Part shown: piece by piece, positions 5,979 to 8,360 of the stretch
Layout of the letters: each line of letters starts with the position of its first letter
Position numbering within the stretch: the first letter of the stretch is position 1
Assembly: GCA_900546735.1 (NCBI GenBank)
Contig: URDW01000096.1
Location: forward strand, 1-8,360
Reading direction: 5' to 3'
DNA: 8,360 nucleotides
Origin: an uncultured Oscillospiraceae bacterium
GTDB lineage: Bacteria > Bacillota > Clostridia > Oscillospirales > Acutalibacteraceae
The notes under the pieces: generated by a model
What the model was told of the DNA's origin: nothing
Database searches by the model: none
The model's input: the letters and a program-made list of their open reading frames with translations, nothing else
Translations under genes and position numbers: made by a program

Positions 5979-7973
5979 TTACCAGTTGGCAACGTAGCGC
6001 TTTAAGGCATTTTCAATGCCGCAGGCCACGCTGTTCGGGTCGTCCATTGTTTTGTCGCACGCCACACGGAAGACCATTACGCCGCCTGCGCCGCTGAACA
6101 GCGCATAGGCTGTTTTGTCACCGGCCAGGGCAGGGGAGCAGAACGTGCCCTCATATACCTGGTCGCTGTCATAAACCGTGAAATACTTGTTGTTCCAATA
6201 TGTCGCATCGGCCAGATCACGCCAGGTACCCCAGTAAGGCGTACCGTTTACCGGACGGCCGTAGGCGGCAATGCCGATGTTGATCTTGCTGATGTCGGCG
6301 CCGGCGTCAATAAACGCCTTCATGCCTTCCTGCGCCTGCTGCAGGGAACTTTGGTAGCCGTCCTCGTCGCTGCCGTCGTAAGCCATAAACTGGATCTGAT
6401 CAAAACGGTCGAGAGTTTCTGCCGCCATCCCCAGGCTGCCGGCAGAAAGTGCGGCGGTCAGGATCGCATCCGGGTTGGTTTCGTGCATACCGTCGTCCAG
6501 GCGGGCAATGAACTGGTCGTACGTTTTCCAGTCGTCCGGCGTCTGCGGATACTCCCAGTCAATGTCTACGCCGTCAAAGTCGTATTTGTTCAGGAATTCC
6601 ACGATCTGGTCGGCGACCGTCTCCCAGTTTTCGGCCATGTAGCCGTTTACGCCGTTATGGCCTTCGCCCCAGGTGCCGTCTGCCAGCGCAGTGATGATCA
6701 GCTTGACTTCATGGTCAGGGTTAGAGCGGTGTGCAATGATTTCTTTTAAGGCTTCCACCTCGCGGGCAAATTTTTCTTCGCCGCCCTCACCAAAGCCGAG
6801 CGTGCCGTCCTCTTGCCAGTGGGTGGCGCCAAACACGATGACGGTGCTGTAAACATCGTAAAAGCGTGCATAGTTATTGACATATTCTTCGCCTTTTGCC
6901 AGGATCTCGGTCGGCACATCACCGTCCAGACGCTGGTACGCTGTAACTTCAAAATCTTTTGCGTCACGCACAGGCTCATTATAAAGCTGAATGGAACGGA
7001 TCTTAACCGGTGTGTCGGTGCTGCGGAACTTGTCGATCGAAAGGCGGATGCGGTCCGTCGTAACGGCGTCAAAGCTGCACAGGCGGCTCGTCTGGATCTT
7101 TTCACTTTGGTAGATCGTGACCCATTCTTCACCCTGCAGTGCCTGCAGGCGGAAGTACTGTGCTTCGTTGCCGACTTCTTCGATCACGGCTGTGTTGAAC
7201 GTGCTGGTCTGTGCCAGCTGGATCTCCACATAGCTATTGTTGATGTCGGCTGTACTGTCGGCCGGCATGCGGTCCGGATCCTGTGGCGTCCAGCAGTCGT
7301 CATTGTCTTCCAGCAAAGCCGCTGCATCCGGTTTTTCGTCCTGTTTTAAGCTTTCGTAAACGATGCTTGCGCCTTCCATCAGGTTTTCGGACTGCATTTC
7401 GTACGGTGCGATCTTATCGCCGTCCCACTTGTTGGAGCTGCCGGAATTAATCAGCATCGGGCTTACGGCAAGTGCGCCGACGACAACGGCGGCTATCGTG
7501 CCCCGGAGCGCCTTTTTCGGCGATTCACAGAAAAGGAGCGCCAGCGGCAGAACGAACGCCAGAATAACGATTACCAAATTGGCGGCGATGGCTTCAAAGC
7601 CGCGTGCGATATTGTCGGAAGAAATGCCGGAATCCAGCCCGAAAACCAAAACCAGCGTGTAAACAAAAAGCATGATGCTAAGCAGAATAAAAATAGTATG
7701 GATGATTTTCAGAGCGGTGTTCAGCTTGCTTTTTTTCTTTCTGTCTGTAAAAGACAAATAGAGCAGATAGGCAAGGTGCACGGCGGCCACGGCAATAATA
7801 ACGCCGAGCATGGTGGGCACAAACTGACTGCCGCCCGGATAAAGCTGTGCGATCCAGGAATAGGACCACGCTGCGCCGTTTAAAAAGACATACGCCAGTG
7901 CGCTCAGCACAAAGAAGACGTATGTTGCGGTACGCGTGTGGATTGCGTCCCAAACCTTACTAAAAAACTTCAT
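5979..7973 (-). CDS. Membrane-anchored glycoside hydrolase family 18 protein with discoidin-like domain
   Basis: A 664-residue protein starting at ATG 7973, set by AAAGGAGG 5 bases upstream and by a promoter lying downstream of the longer in-frame ATG at 8108. Five hydrophobic helices (about 15-33, 51-74, 89-112, 127-148, 157-175) with basic loops (DRKKKSK 77-83, KK 153-154) predict the N terminus inside and the large C-terminal part outside. Residues about 225-335 resemble an F5/8 C (discoidin-like) carbohydrate-binding fold (VEIQLAQTSTFNTAVIEE; RIRLSI). Residues about 345-660 form a GH18 barrel with DGVDIDWEYP: D467, D470, D472 and catalytic acid E474. The MAYD motif (530-533) supplies the usual Tyr and Asp. 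GH18 enzymes cleave beta-1,4 bonds after GlcNAc (chitin, chitooligosaccharides, N-glycan cores) by substrate-assisted catalysis. The strand-8 Trp of GGxMxW is Phe635 here. The substrate is unknown; candidates are host N-glycans, chitin or cell-wall glycans. There is no cleavable signal peptide. Confidence 0.93.
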   Translation of the reverse strand: MKFFSKVWDAIHTRTATYVFFVLSALAYVFLNGAAWSYSWIAQLYPGGSQFVPTMLGVIIAVAAVHLAYLLYLSFTDRKKKSKLNTALKIIHTIFILLSIMLFVYTLVLVFGLDSGISSDNIARGFEAIAANLVIVILAFVLPLALLFCESPKKALRGTIAAVVVGALAVSPMLINSGSSNKWDGDKIAPYEMQSENLMEGASIVYESLKQDEKPDAAALLEDNDDCWTPQDPDRMPADSTADINNSYVEIQLAQTSTFNTAVIEEVGNEAQYFRLQALQGEEWVTIYQSEKIQTSRLCSFDAVTTDRIRLSIDKFRSTDTPVKIRSIQLYNEPVRDAKDFEVTAYQRLDGDVPTEILAKGEEYVNNYARFYDVYSTVIVFGATHWQEDGTLGFGEGGEEKFAREVEALKEIIAHRSNPDHEVKLIITALADGTWGEGHNGVNGYMAENWETVADQIVEFLNKYDFDGVDIDWEYPQTPDDWKTYDQFIARLDDGMHETNPDAILTAALSAGSLGMAAETLDRFDQIQFMAYDGSDEDGYQSSLQQAQEGMKAFIDAGADISKINIGIAAYGRPVNGTPYWGTWRDLADATYWNNKYFTVYDSDQVYEGTFCSPALAGDKTAYALFSGAGGVMVFRVACDKTMDDPNSVACGIENALKRYVANW

Positions 7974-7978
7974 AATGC

Positions 7979-7986
7979 CCTCCTTT
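7979..7986 (-). promoter_or_regulatory. Ribosome binding site of the GH18 gene
   Basis: AAAGGAGG on the minus strand, 5 bases before the ATG at 7973. It is near-perfect against the 16S anti-SD end. The upstream in-frame ATG at 8108 has no comparable site, so the extra 45 residues of the longer reading (MQTKNSSLLYEYF...) are untranslated DNA. Confidence 0.88.
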
Positions 7987-8016
7987 AATTTGTAAATATT
8001 GCTGAATTGCAGGAGT

Positions 8017-8045
8017 AGTGTACCATGAATTTTTGGCGCAGACAA
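8017..8045 (-). promoter_or_regulatory. Probable sigma-A promoter of the GH18 gene
   Basis: On the minus strand, TTGTCT (8045-8040) and TACACT (8022-8017) are separated by exactly 17 bases, and the -10 is preceded by TGG, the extended -10 TGn form. Each hexamer matches consensus at 4 of 6 positions. Transcription would begin near 8010, giving a leader of about 37 bases before the ATG at 7973. Confidence 0.65.
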
Positions 8046-8125
8046 GTTTTGTTTTTCAGATTGGATTAAAAAATATTCATATAGAAGACTGCTGTTTTTT
8101 GTTTGCATAACAACGCGCGGATCTA

Positions 8126-8154
8126 TGGCTGGGATTCGGCATTTCTGTTATAAT
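8126..8154 (+). promoter_or_regulatory. Possible rightward extended -10 promoter
   Basis: TGTTATAAT (8146-8154) is a perfect extended -10 element (TGn plus consensus TATAAT). The -35 position at 17-base spacing is TGGCTG (8126-8131), a poor match, but extended -10 promoters often tolerate this. It would drive transcription towards the contig end, divergent from the GH18 gene. Confidence 0.4.
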
Positions 8155-8257
8155 TTGTTTACAATTCAAAAACATTTAAATCTGTATACGGTGTGCCTGC
8201 GTTTGGAATTTGGCACGGTACGGGATTTTTACGCGCATTATACCGGCTAAGGAAAAA

Positions 8258-8359
8258 ATGTTTATCCAAAAATTATGCTTTTTATCGAATGTTTTGCGCA
8301 AAATCCGTCAAATAAATGCGCCATTTTACAGGATTTGTATATTTTCTTTAAAATATTAA
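8258..8359 (+). CDS. Possible small ORF, 33 residues, unknown
   Basis: ATG at 8258, TAA at 8357-8359. The peptide begins MFIQKLCFLSNVLRKIRQ and ends CIFSLKY; it is basic and hydrophobic with two Cys (7, 27). AAGGA at 8249-8253 lies only 4 bases before the ATG, a slightly tight spacing. The extended -10 element at 8146-8154 lies about 100 bases upstream. I recognise no family. In AT-rich DNA an ORF this short can arise by chance, and the palindrome within it points to non-coding use, so this is a weak call. Confidence 0.18.
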   Translation: MFIQKLCFLSNVLRKIRQINAPFYRICIFSLKY

Positions 8360-8360
8360 C

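Larger units (their letters stand above)
8046..8360. other. AT-rich intergenic end region with no confident gene
   Basis: These 315 bases lie upstream of the GH18 promoter and run to the contig end. They are clearly more AT-rich than the coding DNA to the left. No long ORF, tRNA, repeat array or mobile-element end was seen. What they hold is a possible rightward promoter (8146-8154), a possible 33-codon ORF (8258-8359) and the 12-base palindrome TTTTGCGCAAAA (8292-8303). Confidence 0.6.

Noticed and set aside
8040..8100. T-rich runs near 8047-8056 and 8094-8100 as terminator tails
   Set aside because: No GC-rich hairpin precedes either run; they are part of general AT richness.
7974..8108. 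GH18 start at ATG 8108 (45 extra residues)
   Set aside because: No ribosome binding site precedes it, the promoter at 8045-8017 lies downstream of it, and ATG 7973 has a near-perfect AAAGGAGG.
8193..8216. Inverted repeat GTGCC / GGCAC as a terminator
   Set aside because: Only five paired bases around a 14-base loop, with a short T-run starting several bases beyond; too weak to call.
8237..8242. TATAAT on the minus strand as a second GH18 promoter
   Set aside because: The hexamer is perfect, but at 17-base spacing the -35 is ATAAAC, and TTGGAT sits at 21 bases, too far; a better promoter lies closer to the gene.
1..8360. CRISPR array, tRNA, insertion sequence or riboswitch
   Set aside because: No regularly spaced repeats, tRNA-like folds, transposase motifs or terminal inverted repeats were seen, and the only gene leader visible in full (GH18) is only about 37 bases.

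Overview
The window reads as one end of a draft contig from a moderately GC-rich Clostridia-type Firmicute, plausibly a gut Oscillospiraceae/Ruminococcaceae relative. This placement is an inference from family-level protein resemblance, strong AAGGAG-type ribosome binding sites, GTG starts and the gene content. No rRNA or other taxonomic marker is present. The first 47 bases are not genomic. They are an Illumina Nextera adapter with the tail of P5 and an 8-base index, so the true sequence starts at base 48, inside a gene.

Bases 48-5909 (+ strand) hold six tightly packed genes that look like one transcription unit. They are: a 5'-truncated ABC transporter half with fused membrane and ATPase domains; a second full half-transporter (start GTG, 4-base overlap); a small eight-cysteine protein of the YgbA_NO family (1-base overlap); an MptD/Trep_Strep-type ECF substrate-binding S component (start GTG, 11-base overlap); an ECF T component (8-base overlap); and a fused double-ATPase ECF A protein (4-base overlap). 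Every junction overlaps, so translation is probably coupled throughout. The promoter and any regulator lie upstream, off the contig. The two half-transporters would form an asymmetric heterodimer, and S+T+AA would form a complete dedicated ECF importer. The most economical reading is one uptake system for a scarce nutrient. A metal, siderophore or haem-type ligand is my preferred guess from the resemblance to YbtP/YbtQ-type importers and the cysteine-rich middle gene, but the substrate is not shown by the sequence.

Bases 5979-7973 (- strand) encode a convergent membrane-anchored glycoside hydrolase: five predicted membrane helices, a discoidin-like domain, then a GH18 domain with its catalytic DxxDxDxE motif. 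It has its own promoter (8045-8017), a strong ribosome binding site and a hairpin plus T-tract terminator (5968-5939). That hairpin lies between the two convergent units but has a T-tract only on the GH18 strand.

Bases 8046-8360 are AT-rich and hold no confident gene. They contain a possible rightward extended -10 promoter, a possible 33-codon ORF and a 12-base palindrome.
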